A DNA stretch of 41,169 bases from Selenomonadales bacterium (lineage in GTDB: Bacteria; Bacillota; Negativicutes; Sporomusales; UBA7701): the NCBI GenBank assembly GCA_029975165.1, contig JARKPR010000064.1, positions 1 through 41,169 on the forward strand, given 5' to 3'. This document shows positions 7,934-16,949 of this stretch, one piece after another (position 1 is the first letter of the stretch; every line of letters begins with the position of its first letter). The notes below the pieces were generated by a model that made no database searches, was not told where the DNA came from, and saw nothing but the letters and a program-made list of their open reading frames with translations. A program made the position numbers and the translations under genes.

Positions 7934-9147
7934 TACTTTTTCGCCTCTTTCTGCATCAGCGCCCGAATCTTCAGGGGCAGGCCGAACAGATTGATGAACC
8001 CTTCGGCGTCCTTCTGGTTGTAAACCTCGTCGCGGCCGAAGGTCACGAAGCCTTCGTGGTAGAGGGAGTACGGCGACTTGGCGCCGGCGCTCATCACGTT
8101 GCCCTTGTACAGCTTGAGGCGCACCACGCCGGTCACCGTCTGCTGGGTGGCGTCGACGAAGGCGTCGAGGGCCTCTCTGAGCGGCGAGAACCACATGCCG
8201 TCGTAGACCAGCTCGCTGTAGCGCACCGCCACCTGCTCCTTGTAGTGCATGGTGGCGCGGTCGAGGGTAAGGTACTCGAGCTCGCGGTGGGCGTAGAAGA
8301 GGATGGTGCCGCCCGGCGTCTCATACACCCCGCGGGACTTCATGCCCACGAGGCGGTTCTCGGTGATATCGGCGATGCCGACGCCGTTGGCCGCCCCGAG
8401 ATCGTTGAGCTTCTCGATCATTTCGATGGCGCCCAGCTTCTCGCCGTCCACCGCCACCGGCACGCCCTTCTCAAAGGATATCTCGACGTAGGTCGCTTGG
8501 TCGGGCGCCTGTTCGGGCGTCTTGGTCACCATGTAAACGTCGTCCTTCGGCTCGTTCCAGGGGTCCTCGAGGTCGGCGCCCTCGTGGCTGAGGTGCCAGA
8601 TGTTGCGGTCCATGCTGTAAGGGCGCTTCTTGGTGACCGGCACGGGTATGCCGTGCTTCTCGGCGTAGTCGATGGCATCCTCGCGCGAGCGGATGTCCCA
8701 CAGCCGCCAGGGGGCGATAATCTTAAGGTGGGGGGCCAGCGCCTTGACGGTCAGCTCGAAACGGACCTGGTCGTTGCCTTTGCCGGTGGCGCCGTGGGCA
8801 ATGGCGTCCGCTCCCTCCTTGTCGGCGATCTCCACCATCGCCTTGGCGATGATCGGCCGGGCGAACGAGGTGCCGAGCAGGTACTTGCCCTCGTAGATCG
8901 CCCCGGATTTCAGCACCGGCCACACGTAATCCTCGATGAATTCCTTGCGGACGTCCATGATATAGACCTTGCTGGCGCCCGACTTGAGGGCCTTCTCCTT
9001 CACCGGCTCGATCTCGGCGCCCTGGCCGACGTCGGCGCACATGGCGATGACCTCGCAGCCGTTGTAATGCTCCTTCAGCCAGGGGATGATGACCGAGGTA
9101 TCGAGACCGCCGGAATAAGCTAAGACCACTTTTTTAATATCGCTCAT
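7933..9147 (-). CDS. argG: argininosuccinate synthase
   Basis: Enzyme of 404 aa that joins citrulline and aspartate using ATP to give argininosuccinate. The N-type ATP pyrophosphatase loop AYSGGLDTS is at about 10-18, followed by CADVGQG; length is typical. ATG 9147 is preceded by AGGAGG at a normal distance, so the long open frame upstream is not used. Two small hairpins (9160-9174 and 9188-9202) lie in the 53-nt gap after the acetyltransferase gene, one adjacent to the ribosome site. Confidence 0.97.
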   Translation of the reverse strand: MSDIKKVVLAYSGGLDTSVIIPWLKEHYNGCEVIAMCADVGQGAEIEPVKEKALKSGASKVYIMDVRKEFIEDYVWPVLKSGAIYEGKYLLGTSFARPIIAKAMVEIADKEGADAIAHGATGKGNDQVRFELTVKALAPHLKIIAPWRLWDIRSREDAIDYAEKHGIPVPVTKKRPYSMDRNIWHLSHEGADLEDPWNEPKDDVYMVTKTPEQAPDQATYVEISFEKGVPVAVDGEKLGAIEMIEKLNDLGAANGVGIADITENRLVGMKSRGVYETPGGTILFYAHRELEYLTLDRATMHYKEQVAVRYSELVYDGMWFSPLREALDAFVDATQQTVTGVVRLKLYKGNVMSAGAKSPYSLYHEGFVTFGRDEVYNQKDAEGFINLFGLPLKIRALMQKEAKK

Positions 9148-9159
9148 AAATATTCCTCC

Positions 9160-9202
9160 TTGCCGGTGCGGCAAATTATTCCTCGCCAGCGGCCAAGCCG
9201 CT
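9160..9202 (-). other. two consecutive 6-bp hairpins between the GNAT gene and argG
   Basis: Stem 1: 9188-9193 with 9197-9202, overlapping the acetyltransferase stop codon. Stem 2: 9160-9165 with 9169-9174, ending at the argG ribosome site. Each has a 3-nt loop. No T-run follows, so they are more likely RNA-processing or translation-tuning elements than terminators. Confidence 0.4.
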
Positions 9203-9608
9203 AGACGTTTCTGATCATGAACCGGTGGGCCTCCCGCGTAAAACCGCATTTCTCGTACAGGCCGTGGGCGTCCCGCGTCGCCAGGACGCCCCGCATGCCC
9301 TGGAGCTCGGGCGTCGCCGTTATGTATTGCACCAATATCTTGCCCAGGCCCTTGCCGCGGTACGCCTCGTCGATAATGACGTCCGCGACCCAGTAGATGG
9401 TCGCGTAATCGGTCACCGCGCGGGCGAAGCCGACCTGGTAGCCGGCCTCGTAGACCCCGAAACAGAGCGAGTTCCCGATCGACTTCCTTATCGTTTCCCT
9501 GCTCCGGCCGCCGGCCCAATAGGCCGTCGCCAGCAGCACGCACACCCGGTCGAACGACAGCAGGCTCTTGTCGCGGCTGAAGAGGAACCCTTCGCACTCG
9601 AACACCAC
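9201..9608 (-). CDS. GNAT-family N-acetyltransferase inside the arginine operon
   Basis: Protein of 135 aa with the GNAT fold: a short N-terminal helix-rich part, a central strand [12 protein letters not shown], the acetyl-CoA pyrophosphate loop RGKGLGK (about 84-90) and a C-terminal YEKCGFT motif. It transfers an acetyl group from acetyl-CoA to an unknown amine. It lies between argF and argG in the same direction, with about 25 and 53 nt gaps, so it is part of the arginine operon. GTG start with GGAGG upstream; an alternative GTG is the next codon. An accessory N-acetylglutamate synthase is conceivable because of the context, but the sequence does not show it; ordinary small-molecule GNATs look the same. 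Confidence 0.9.
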   Translation of the reverse strand: MVFECEGFLFSRDKSLLSFDRVCVLLATAYWAGGRSRETIRKSIGNSLCFGVYEAGYQVGFARAVTDYATIYWVADVIIDEAYRGKGLGKILVQYITATPELQGMRGVLATRDAHGLYEKCGFTREAHRFMIRNV

Positions 9609-9633
9609 TTGCCGCCGCCTCCGTTCCGCTTGC

Positions 9634-10560
9634 CTAGTTGCCCATCAGCAGGGCCATGATCGCCTTCTGCACGTGCAGGCGGTTTTCGGCCTCGTCGAAA
9701 ATCGCCGACTGCGGCCCCTCCATCACGGCGTCGGTGATCTCCTCGCCGCGGTGGGCAGGCAGGCAATGCATGACGATAGCGTCCGGCTTGGCCAGCTTCA
9801 GCAGCGCCTCATCGACGCAGTAACCGGCGAAGGCTTTCCGCCGCACCGCCTGTTCCGCCTCCTGGCCCATGCTGGCCCATACGTCGGTGTAGAGGACGTC
9901 GGCCTCCGCGACCGCGGCCTTGGGGTCATTGACCAGCGTCACTTCGCTGCCGTGTTCGGCGGCGGCGGCCTTGGCCTCCAGCACGACCTGCGGATCGGGC
10001 GCGTAGGCCGGCGGCGTGGCCACGGCGATATCCATGCCCACCTTGGCGCAGGTGTGGAGCAGGGCGTTGACCATGTTGTTGCCGTCGCCGATATAAGCCA
10101 GCTTGCGGCCTTTGACCGTCCCCTTGTGCTCGACGGCGGTAAAGATGTCGGTCAGGGCCTGGCAGGGATGCAGGTAGTCGGTCAGGCCGTTGATGACCGG
10201 GATGTCGGCCCAGCGGGCCAGCTCCTCGACCTCGGCGTGGGAAAAGGTGCGGATCATGATGCCGTCCAGGTAGCGGGACAGCACCCGGGCCGTATCCTTC
10301 ACCGGCTCGCCGCGGCCGATCTGCAGGTCGTTGGCGCTCAGGAACAGGGCGCTGCCGCCCAGCTGCCACATGCCGGCCTCAAAGGACACGCGCGTCCTGG
10401 TCGACGCCTTCTGGAAAATCATCCCCAGCGTCTTGCCCTTGAGCAGGTAGTGTTCCTCGCCCCTTTTCTGCTTGGCCTTGAGCTCCCGGGCCAACGCGAA
10501 GATGCGGTACACCTCGGCGGCCGATAAATCATTAACCGATAGCAGGTCCTTGCCTTTCAT
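9634..10560 (-). CDS. argF: ornithine carbamoyltransferase
   Basis: Makes citrulline from ornithine and carbamoyl phosphate; 308 aa. Signatures: carbamoyl-phosphate loop STRTR at 53-57, HPCQ at 131-134 and the ornithine-site HCLP at 265-268. An in-frame stretch with two earlier ATG codons reaches 10587, but only ATG 10560 has a G-rich ribosome site, and the length then matches the family. It is separated from argD by about 100 nt with no clear promoter or terminator; a 6-bp dyad around 10617-10634 lacks a T-run. Confidence 0.96.
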   Translation of the reverse strand: MKGKDLLSVNDLSAAEVYRIFALARELKAKQKRGEEHYLLKGKTLGMIFQKASTRTRVSFEAGMWQLGGSALFLSANDLQIGRGEPVKDTARVLSRYLDGIMIRTFSHAEVEELARWADIPVINGLTDYLHPCQALTDIFTAVEHKGTVKGRKLAYIGDGNNMVNALLHTCAKVGMDIAVATPPAYAPDPQVVLEAKAAAAEHGSEVTLVNDPKAAVAEADVLYTDVWASMGQEAEQAVRRKAFAGYCVDEALLKLAKPDAIVMHCLPAHRGEEITDAVMEGPQSAIFDEAENRLHVQKAIMALLMGN

Positions 10561-10661
10561 TTCCCCAACCCCCATAAAATAAAACAAAAATTAAACCGGT
10601 ACGAGGTCGCCCGGAAGGCTCGGATAAAAGAGCCTCGCAAGCAACCTCCCCTTTTGCCGGC

Positions 10662-11844
<1,183 letters not shown>

Positions 11845-11858
<14 letters not shown>

Positions 11859-12753
11859 TTTGTCCCTCTCCCTTCACGACCTCGGTGCCGATACCGGTGT
11901 CGGTAAAAATCTCCAGCAGCAGCGAATGGTTCTGGCGGCCGTCGATGACGTGCGCCTTGGCGGCGCCGCCGGCCAGGGCGCGGATGCACGCCTCGACCTT
12001 GGGGATCATGCCGCCTTCGATGCTGCCCTCGCGGATCATCCGCTTGGCGGCGGCGAAATCCAGCGTCGAAATGAACGTGCTCTTGTCGTGGTAGTCGCGG
12101 TAGATGCCCTCCACATCGGTTAGCAGCACCAGCTTCTCGGCCCGCAGGGCCCCCGCGACCTCGCCGGCCACGTAGTCGGCGTTGATGTTGAAGCTTTCGC
12201 CGTTCTCCCCCACGCCGACGGGGGCGATGACCGGGATGTAGTCGTTCGTGAGCAGCGTCCAGATGATGTCCGGCTTTACCTCGGCCACGTCGCCGACATA
12301 GCCGATGTCCACCTGCCGCGCCGCCCCGTCCTCGTACACGGTGGCCAAGTGCTTGCGGGCCTTGATGAGGCCGGCGTCCTTGCCGTTCAGGCCGACGGCC
12401 CGCGCCCCCTGGCCGCCCAAGAGCGCGACCAGCTCGGTGTTGATCTTGCCGACCAGCACCATCTCGGCGGCCGCCATCGTCTCCTCGTCCGTCACCCTGA
12501 GGCCGCTGACGAACGACGACTGCTTGCCCATCTGCTTGAGCAGGGCGGTGATCTCCGGTCCGCCGCCATGGACGACCACGGGCCGGAGGCCGATGAACTT
12601 CATCAGCACGATATCCTGGATGACGCTGCGTTTGAGGTCGGCGTTCAGCATGGCGTTGCCGCCGTATTTTATCACCACCGTCTTGCCGGCGAACTTGCGG
12701 ATATAAGGCAGGGTTTCCACCAGCACGGCCGCTTTTTCCATCGTGTTCGGCAT
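11845..12753 (-). CDS. argB: acetylglutamate kinase
   Basis: Phosphorylates N-acetylglutamate, usually the arginine-inhibited step; 302 aa, amino acid kinase family. Motifs: VIKYGGNAM at about 27-35, VVVHGGGPEI at 59-68 and the late EGGMIPKVEA block that contacts ATP. The extended N-terminal helix (TMEKAAVLVETLPYIRKFAGK) is the form linked to hexameric, arginine-sensitive enzymes, an inference from family knowledge. ATG 12753 has GGAGG 8 nt upstream; the frame is open much farther upstream over argJ, which is a shadow. Confidence 0.96.
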
Positions 12754-12770
12754 AGCGTTCGCCTCCATCA

Positions 12771-13979
12771 TCAGGTACTGTAATCGGCGTTGATCTTCAC
12801 GTACTCGTAAGAGAAATCGCACGTCCAGACAGTGGCGGTCCCGCCGCCCACCCCCAGATCGAGCTCCACGAGGATGTCCTTTTCGGCCATCACCTTCTGC
12901 AGCGCCTTGACGTCGGCGGCGGCGTTCATGCCGCCCTTGGCGACCACGATGCCGCCGATGGTCAGCGTCGCCTTGTCCGGGTCGATCGTGGCGCCCGAGT
13001 AGCCGGCCGCGCACAGGATGCGGCCCCAGTTGGGGTCCTGGCCGAAAAAGGCGGTCTTGACGAGCGGCGACTTGGCGACAGCCATGGCCGCCGTCTTGGC
13101 GTCCCCGTAGCTGGCCGCGCCGCGGACGGTGATCTCGAGGAACTTCGTCGCCCCCTCGCCGTCGCGGACCACCAGCTTGGCGAGATCGGTGCACACCGCC
13201 GTCAGCGCGGCGACGAACTCGCCGTAGGCCGGGTCCCCGGCCCCCTCGATGCGCTTGTTGCCCGCCTGGCCGTTCGCCAGGATGCAGAGCGTGTCGTTGG
13301 TGCTCATGTCGCCGTCGACGGTGATCGAGTTGAAGGAGACGGCCACCGCCTCCTGAAGGGCCGTTTTCAGCGCCGCCGGCGCTATCGCCGCATCGGTGGT
13401 CACGAAGCTGAGCAGCGTGGCCATATTGGGGCTGATCATGCCCGCGCCCTTGGCGATGCCGGCCACGCGGGCTGTCACGCCGCCGAGGGAAAACTCGTAC
13501 GCCGCTACCTTGGCGAAGGTGTCGGTCGTCATGATGCCCTGCAGCGCCTTCTCGTGGTTGGCCGCGGACAGCTCGGCCACCGCCCGCTTGATGCCGTCGG
13601 CCACTTTGGCCATCGGCAGGTTGACGCCGATGATGCCGGTCGAAGCCACGAAAACCTCGTCGTCGGCCAGGCCGAGCAGCGACGCCGTCTGGTGGGCCAT
13701 CGCCCGCGCGTCGGCCAGGCCCTGCTCGCCGGTGCAGGAGTTGGCGCACCCCGAGTTGACGACAGCCGCCTGGGCCGTGCCCTTGGCCGCCACCTGGCGG
13801 GAAACCAGGACCCCGGCGGCGGCGAAGGCGTTGGTGGTGAACAGCGCGGCCGCAGCAGCCGGCGTCGGGCTGTAGATGACCGTGAGGTCCTCCTTGCCGC
13901 TCTTCTTGATGCCAGCCTTCACCCCGGCCGCCAGGAAGCCTTTGGGGGCGGTGATGCCCCCCTCGATCGCTTTCAACAT
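12771..13979 (-). CDS. argJ: ornithine acetyltransferase / N-acetylglutamate synthase ArgJ
   Basis: Protein of 402 aa that recycles the acetyl group from N-acetylornithine to glutamate; bifunctional forms also use acetyl-CoA to start the pathway. It self-cleaves before a threonine: the site MISPNMA|TLLSF is seen with nucleophile Thr188. The oxyanion region STGIIG at 113-118 is also present. ATG 13979 has GGAGG about 10 nt upstream. No argA or argE is seen, and with ArgJ the cyclic pathway does not need ArgE. Confidence 0.97.
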   Translation of the reverse strand: MLKAIEGGITAPKGFLAAGVKAGIKKSGKEDLTVIYSPTPAAAAALFTTNAFAAAGVLVSRQVAAKGTAQAAVVNSGCANSCTGEQGLADARAMAHQTASLLGLADDEVFVASTGIIGVNLPMAKVADGIKRAVAELSAANHEKALQGIMTTDTFAKVAAYEFSLGGVTARVAGIAKGAGMISPNMATLLSFVTTDAAIAPAALKTALQEAVAVSFNSITVDGDMSTNDTLCILANGQAGNKRIEGAGDPAYGEFVAALTAVCTDLAKLVVRDGEGATKFLEITVRGAASYGDAKTAAMAVAKSPLVKTAFFGQDPNWGRILCAAGYSGATIDPDKATLTIGGIVVAKGGMNAAADVKALQKVMAEKDILVELDLGVGGGTATVWTCDFSYEYVKINADYST

Positions 13980-14003
13980 AATATAAGTACCTCCGTTTCC
14001 AAA

Positions 14004-15038
14004 TCAGGGATACAGCGGCGCCTGGGTCAACCCCGTGCGCTCGTCGAGCCCGAACATCACGTTGAGGTTCTGCACCGCCTGGCCGGCCGCCCCCTTGACG
14101 AGGTTGTCGATGGTGGCAACGGTCACCACCCGGCCGGTGCGGGGATCGATGTGCCAGCCGATGTCGCAGAAGTTGCTGCCGCGCGTCTCTTTGGTGGCCG
14201 GATAGGCGCCGCGGCCGCGCAAGCGGATGAAGTACTCGTCGCCGTACATCCCGGCATAGGCCGCGTCCACCGCCTCGGCCGCCACGCCGGCCTTGAGGGT
14301 GGCGTAGCAGGTGCTGAGGATGCCCCGCACCATCGGGATGAGGTGGGGCGTAAACGAAATGACGACCTCCTGGCCGGCGACATCGCTCAGGGCCTGCTCG
14401 ATCTCGGGCGTGTGGCGGTGGTTGGCGATGCCGTAGGCCCGGAGGTTATCGTACGCCTCGCCGAGGTGGTAGTTCAGGCCGAGGCTGCGGCCGGCCCCCG
14501 AGATGCCCGACTTGGCGTCGACGATGATCGTGGCCGGGTCGACGAGGCCGTATTTCAGCAGCGGGGCGACGGCCAGGATGCTCACCGTCGTATAGCAGCC
14601 GGGGTTGGCGACGATGGTCGCGGCGCGGACCTTGTCCCGGTACAGCTCGGTCAGGCCGTACACCGCCCCGGAGTCGGCGTGGGTGTGGGGCACCTTGTAC
14701 CACTTCTCGTACACCGCCGGATCGCGGAAGCGGTAGTCGGCCCCGATATCGATCACCTTGGCGCCGTGGGCCACGATCTGCTTGCCGGCCTCCATGGCGT
14801 GGCCGTGAGGCAGGGCGATGAAAACGGCGTCGCTGGCGGCGGCGATATCCGGCAAATCCTTGAGGCTGGCTAGTTTTTTGTTATAGAATCGGGTAAAATG
14901 AGAGTATATGTTTTCAATGTTCTCGCCGGTCTGGCTCTCCGACGTGATGGCGACGACCTCGGCCGCCGGGTGGCCGGCCAGGATGCGCAGCAGCTCCTCG
15001 CCGGCATAGCCGGTGGCGCCGATAATGCTGACTTTCAT
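14004..15038 (-). CDS. argC: N-acetyl-gamma-glutamyl-phosphate reductase
   Basis: NADPH-dependent reductase, 344 aa, making N-acetylglutamate semialdehyde. The dinucleotide motif GATGYAG is at 7-13 and the catalytic cysteine is Cys148 in NPGCYTT; the HRHTPEIEQ segment near 218 is typical. It is the first gene of the arginine operon. ATG 15038 follows GGGGGTTGGAG. Upstream is a leader made of two tandem 68/69-nt units and a promoter overlapped by two ArgR-like sites. Confidence 0.97.
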   Translation of the reverse strand: MKVSIIGATGYAGEELLRILAGHPAAEVVAITSESQTGENIENIYSHFTRFYNKKLASLKDLPDIAAASDAVFIALPHGHAMEAGKQIVAHGAKVIDIGADYRFRDPAVYEKWYKVPHTHADSGAVYGLTELYRDKVRAATIVANPGCYTTVSILAVAPLLKYGLVDPATIIVDAKSGISGAGRSLGLNYHLGEAYDNLRAYGIANHRHTPEIEQALSDVAGQEVVISFTPHLIPMVRGILSTCYATLKAGVAAEAVDAAYAGMYGDEYFIRLRGRGAYPATKETRGSNFCDIGWHIDPRTGRVVTVATIDNLVKGAAGQAVQNLNVMFGLDERTGLTQAPLYP

Positions 15039-15068
15039 GCTCCAACCCCCTTGATACGCTTACTATTT

Positions 15069-15205
15069 TTAGCCCCCTCCGGGGATAATCGCGACTAGGC
15101 TCCGTCGGCGCAATGCTTGGCGGTCGCCAAGTCTTGTTAGCCCCCTCTGGGGATAATCGCGACTAGGCACCCGCCGGCGCGTTGCTTGGCGGTCGCCAAG
15201 TCTTG
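15069..15205 (-). repeat. tandem 68/69-bp repeat forming the argC mRNA leader
   Basis: Unit 1 is 15069-15136 (68 bp) and unit 2 is 15137-15205 (69 bp); about nine positions in ten agree. Read as RNA (minus strand), each unit contains a CUUGGC/GCCAAG hairpin, a GCGCC-type hairpin, a GACU/AGUC pair that could close both, and a final CCCC/GGGG hairpin. The main differences fall in the GCGCC-type arm and in the CCCC/GGGG loop (AGA versus GGA). The first transcribed unit begins within a few bases of the start predicted from the promoter at 15212-15240, so the leader is almost exactly two units plus the argC ribosome site. I know no riboswitch family with this sequence; it may be a cis-regulatory RNA or an interspersed repeat. 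Confidence 0.75.
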
Positions 15206-15239
15206 TTAATAATTATACGTCTCGATGCATAATAATGCA
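15206..15239 (-). promoter_or_regulatory. two ArgR-like boxes over the argC promoter
   Basis: Box 1, 15226-15239, reads TGCATAATAATGCA, agreeing with the ARG-box core TGAATWWWWATTCA except for two symmetric changes. Box 2, 15206-15219, agrees at about 11 of 14 positions. Their centres are 20 bp apart, close to the 20-21 bp of paired ArgR sites. They cover the -35 and -10 hexamers, so bound ArgR would block transcription of argC. No argR gene is in the window. Confidence 0.65.
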
Positions 15240-15240
15240 A
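15212..15240 (-). promoter_or_regulatory. sigma-A type promoter of the argCJBDF-GNAT-GH operon
   Basis: Minus strand: -35 TTGCAT (15240-15235), 17-bp spacer, -10 TATAAT (15217-15212), a perfect -10 hexamer. The predicted transcription start is near 15205, at the beginning of the tandem repeat. Confidence 0.75.
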
Positions 15241-15275
15241 TAGTTTTTTGCCAGCGATTTACTTGGGAGGGACCT

Positions 15276-15923
15276 ATGCCTACGGTTGACGCGCTGACGG
15301 TGTTCGTCGAAGATTACGGCTATGTGGCCGTATTCGCCGCCATGTTCCTGGAGGGGATGTGCATCCCCGTCCCCAGCGAAATCGTCATGGGGTTCGCCGG
15401 CTTCATGGTCTACCAGGGCAAATTCACCCTGTCAGGCGCCCTGTTCGCCGGCTGGCTGGGCAGCTTCGCCGGATCGTGCGCCATCTACTGGGCGGCCCGC
15501 AAGGGCGGGCGCAAGTTCCTGTACCGCTACTGCCACCTGCTGCGCCTGTCGCCCGCCCACATCGACACCTTCGGCGGCTGGTTCTGCCGCTTCGGCCCGC
15601 CGCTCATCATCCCCTGGCGCCAGCTCCCCGTGCTGCGCACCAAGATCAGCATCGCCGCCGGCCTCCTCGACCTGCGCGCCCTGGTCTTCGTCCCCTACAC
15701 CGCCCTCGGCATCGGCATCTGGTGCTCGATCGCCGTCGCCTGCGGCTATTACCTCGGCCAGAACTGGCACATATTCGTGGACATCTTCGCCCGCCTCGGG
15801 GCCGTGGTCGCCGCCGCCCTGGCTGTTGTCGCCCTGCTCGGCGCCGGCGCCCTGTTCGTCTGGCTGCGCCGGCGGCGGAAAATAAAAGAAGAGGCCCGCC
15901 AGACCTCTCCCCCCGGCTGCTGA
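15276..15923 (+). CDS. DedA-family membrane protein
   Basis: Integral membrane protein of 215 aa in the DedA (SNARE-associated/VTT) family, members of which take part in membrane homeostasis and, in several bacteria, undecaprenyl-phosphate or phospholipid flipping. Seen: an early acidic and proline motif EGMCIPVPSE (about 24-33), a glycine-rich segment with YWAARKGGRKFLYRY, the conserved arginine loop PWRQLPVLRTKISIAAG and several hydrophobic helices, the last at about 170-195, followed by a basic tail. ATG 15276 has GGGAGG 5 nt upstream; an in-frame ATG at 15225 lies within the ArgR-box region and has no ribosome site. It is divergent from argC and ends 31 nt before the convergent radical SAM gene. 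Confidence 0.92.
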   Translation: MPTVDALTVFVEDYGYVAVFAAMFLEGMCIPVPSEIVMGFAGFMVYQGKFTLSGALFAGWLGSFAGSCAIYWAARKGGRKFLYRYCHLLRLSPAHIDTFGGWFCRFGPPLIIPWRQLPVLRTKISIAAGLLDLRALVFVPYTALGIGIWCSIAVACGYYLGQNWHIFVDIFARLGAVVAAALAVVALLGAGALFVWLRRRRKIKEEARQTSPPGC

Positions 15924-15954
15924 TAAAGCCCCCTCCCCGTTTGTTGCCGTCATC

Positions 15955-16944
15955 TCAAAAAGCCACGTCGCCCACGACGGCTACGCCGCCCCCGCAGCGG
16001 GGGCATTTTTTGTCGGCCGTCAGGCTGCTCTGCCGCCGCAGCCGGTCAATGACCACCAGATCGCAGGCCGGGCAGTGGGTGTCGACGCCCACGGTACCGA
16101 CGTTGCCGACGTAAACGTAGTGCAGGTGGCGGCGGGCCGTCTCGTAGGCCCGCTCCAAGGTGGCGACCGGTGTGGGCGGGGCGTCGAGCTTGTAGTTGGG
16201 GAAGTAGCGGGAAAAATGGAGGGGGATGTCCCGGCCGACGCCGGCCAGCCACGCCGCAAGGTCTTCGAGCTCGGCGGCGTCGTCGTTCAGCCCCGGCACC
16301 ACCAGGCAGGTAACCTCCACATGGGCGGTCGCCGCCGCCCGTTCCACCGTCCGCTTGACCTCGGCCAGGCGGCCGGCGCAGATCTCGCGGTAGAACTCGT
16401 CGTTGAACGCCTTGACGTCGATATTGAGAGCGTCGATATGGGGCAAAAGCTCGTCAAGCGGGTCGGGGTTGATGAACCCGTTGGTCACCAGCACATTTTT
16501 CAGGCCGCTCGCTTTCGCCATCCTGGCGGTGTCGAGCACGAACTCGTACCACACCGTCGGCTCGGAATAAGTATAGGCGATGCCGATGCTGCGCCGTCCC
16601 GCCCCGGCGGCCGCCTCCACCGCCGCCGCCGGCGCCATGGCCACGGTATGGGGCTCGTCCTGGGCGATCTGCCAGTTCTGGCAGAACCGGCAGGCAAAGT
16701 TGCAGCCCCAGGTGCCGAGGGAAAAGATATAGCTGCCGGGATAAAAATGATAGAGAGGCTTCTTCTCGATCGGGTCGAGGGCATAGGACGAGCAGGCGGC
16801 GTAATTGGCGGCGTAGAGCTTGCCGCCCACATTGCGCCGCGCCCGGCAGAAGCCGCTCAGCCCCTCGCCGATGACGCATTCCTTCGGGCACAGCCGGCAG
16901 GCGACGCCGCGCTCGTGCGGTATATAATGAAGCGCCTCGCGCAT
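15955..16944 (-). CDS. AmmeMemoRadiSam system radical SAM enzyme
   Basis: Radical SAM protein of 329 aa. The 4Fe-4S motif CNFACRFC (CxxxCxxC) lies at about 81-88; four more cysteines occur near the N-terminus (in VACRLCPKEC and SGFC), and two CxxC pairs (CPAC, CPRC) lie at the C-terminus, suggesting an additional cluster or zinc site. This layout fits the family found next to AMMECR1 and MEMO proteins; its substrate is unknown. ATG 16944 has AAGGAG 8 nt before; a GTG three codons earlier would overlap the previous stop codon but sits on the ribosome site. The last codons contain the terminator of the opposite gene dedA. Confidence 0.93.
   Translation of the reverse strand: MREALHYIPHERGVACRLCPKECVIGEGLSGFCRARRNVGGKLYAANYAACSSYALDPIEKKPLYHFYPGSYIFSLGTWGCNFACRFCQNWQIAQDEPHTVAMAPAAAVEAAAGAGRRSIGIAYTYSEPTVWYEFVLDTARMAKASGLKNVLVTNGFINPDPLDELLPHIDALNIDVKAFNDEFYREICAGRLAEVKRTVERAAATAHVEVTCLVVPGLNDDAAELEDLAAWLAGVGRDIPLHFSRYFPNYKLDAPPTPVATLERAYETARRHLHYVYVGNVGTVGVDTHCPACDLVVIDRLRRQSSLTADKKCPRCGGGVAVVGDVAF
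15988..16011 (+). terminator. terminator of dedA inside the convergent radical SAM gene
   Basis: Plus strand: a GCCCCC/GGGGGC stem (15988-15993 with 15999-16004, 5-nt loop that can extend to 8 bp) followed by ATTTTTT. It is 65 nt after the dedA stop. The same bases, on the other strand, encode the final CPRCGGG motif and preceding lysines of the radical SAM protein. Confidence 0.75.
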
Positions 16945-16949
16945 GGCCG

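Noticed and set aside
7934-8194. N-terminal extension of ArgH
   Set aside because: Out-of-frame reading of argG; the conserved start and ribosome site are at 7933.
9148-9597. N-terminal extension of ArgG
   Set aside because: Out-of-frame reading of the acetyltransferase gene; ATG 9147 has a good ribosome site.
12754-13749. Long N-terminal extension of ArgB
   Set aside because: It is a frameshifted reading of argJ; ArgB homology begins near 12753, where a ribosome site is present.
15069-15205. Tandem repeat as a CRISPR array
   Set aside because: Only two adjacent units of 68/69 bp without spacers, and no cas genes.
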